From Streptomyces sp. NK15101 (GTDB taxonomy: Bacteria > Actinomycetota > Actinomycetes > Streptomycetales > Streptomycetaceae), in NCBI RefSeq assembly GCF_020400725.1, contig NZ_JAINVG010000018.1:41082-105081 (forward strand): 64,000 nt of DNA. Reading direction: 5' to 3'. Below are positions 63,620 through 64,000 of this stretch, one piece after another. Position 1 is the stretch's first letter. Each line of letters starts with the position of its first letter. A model generated the notes under the pieces. It saw only the letters and a program-made list of their open reading frames with translations. It had not been told where the DNA came from and searched no databases. The position numbers and the translations under genes were made by a program.

Positions 63620-64000
63620 TCACCATCCGCCTTCGAAGAAGGCCAGGAGCGCCGGCCGCGGGGCGGCCGCCGTGGTCGTGTTCGCCACCGCGACGACGAC
63701 CACGGCCACCGCCGCGAGTGCCGCGAGGGCACCGAACGATCCGAGCGTGCGCCTCGCTCGCCGCTCGGCCGGCTCCGTCCCCCTGAAGCGCTTCCACGAC
63801 AGCACGCTCAGCACGGCGAGGACGACCGCCACGGTGGCGGCGATCGCGGCCATCGCCTCGTGGTAGCGGGCGAAGTCGCCGATCATCACGTCGAGGGCGC
63901 CCGGGGCACGGTCCCCCGCGCCCGGGGCGACGGCCAGGCGCTCTCCGACCTGGGCGAGCACGGCGCCGAGCTCGCCGTCCGTAGTCCCGGGCGCGCCGGT
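63620..64000 (-). CDS. Membrane protein, 3' part, cut by window end
   Basis: At least 126 residues, ending FFEGGW. Two hydrophobic segments are visible (AIAATVAVVLAVLSVLSW; ALAALAAVAVVVVAVANTT) separated by a basic Arg-rich loop (FRGTEPAERRARR). The frame is open to the window edge, so the start lies beyond. No family recognised. Confidence 0.6.
   Translation of the reverse strand, partial: TGAPGTTDGELGAVLAQVGERLAVAPGAGDRAPGALDVMIGDFARYHEAMAAIAATVAVVLAVLSVLSWKRFRGTEPAERRARRTLGSFGALAALAAVAVVVVAVANTTTAAAPRPALLAFFEGGW

Overview
This is a high-GC actinobacterial chromosome segment, almost certainly from Streptomyces or a close relative. The signs are strong third-position G/C bias, frequent GTG starts, 4-bp ATGA/GTGA gene overlaps, leaderless genes, Tat-type signals, an mce operon with its own ATPase gene, and many TetR and PucR regulators. 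No rRNA, tRNA, prophage, IS element or CRISPR array was seen.

Region by region. (1) 1-4.3 kb: the end of a formate dehydrogenase operon (catalytic subunit cut by the window edge, a fused NuoE-NuoF diaphorase subunit, a SHOCT protein), divergent from a NarK-like MFS transporter. (2) 4.4-8.1 kb: an ABC ATPase with a large FtsX-type permease. (3) 8.1-15.6 kb: small redox and detoxification genes (flavodoxin, GYD protein, drug-type MFS, GlcG/HbpS-like protein, SnoaL-like protein, aldo/keto reductase, flavin monooxygenase, a frameshifted methyltransferase, a TetR/SDR divergent pair). (4) 15.7-21.8 kb: a TetR relic, a GH15 glucosidase, a sulfatase preceded by a 30-residue cysteine-containing leader peptide, a saccharopine-dehydrogenase-like enzyme and a TetR regulator. 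(5) 21.9-25 kb: a LADTG sortase-anchored protein of unknown function carrying a PD-(D/E)xK-like motif, divergent from a small acidic protein. (6) 25-28.4 kb: molybdate uptake (HTH-TOBE protein, ModA, ModB-ModC fusion). (7) 28.4-40.5 kb: a complete mce lipid-import operon (ATPase, two YrbE permeases, MceA to MceF, four Mce-associated proteins). (8) 40.5-50.6 kb: a 612-bp repeat-rich control region, three secreted proteins read away from mce, two PucR-family regulators, a FadD-like acyl-CoA ligase, and an HxlR/SDR/tautomerase group. (9) 50.6-64 kb: mixed genes including a frameshifted Old Yellow Enzyme homologue with its TetR regulator, a solute-binding-domain protein without a signal peptide, a PRC-barrel/DUF2382 stress protein, a Firmicutes-type IMP dehydrogenase with a long leader, a quinone oxidoreductase/ArsR pair, and a deletion scar joining RidA and LysR fragments.

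Working together: regions 7 and 8 read as one lipid or steroid uptake neighbourhood, in which secreted proteins could present substrate, Mce/YrbE/ATPase import it, FadD activates it and PucR regulators control it. Region 6 imports molybdate, which region 1 needs for its molybdopterin formate dehydrogenase. Three apparent frameshifts in two genes are each one extra base in a G/C run, which points to sequencing error rather than gene death.
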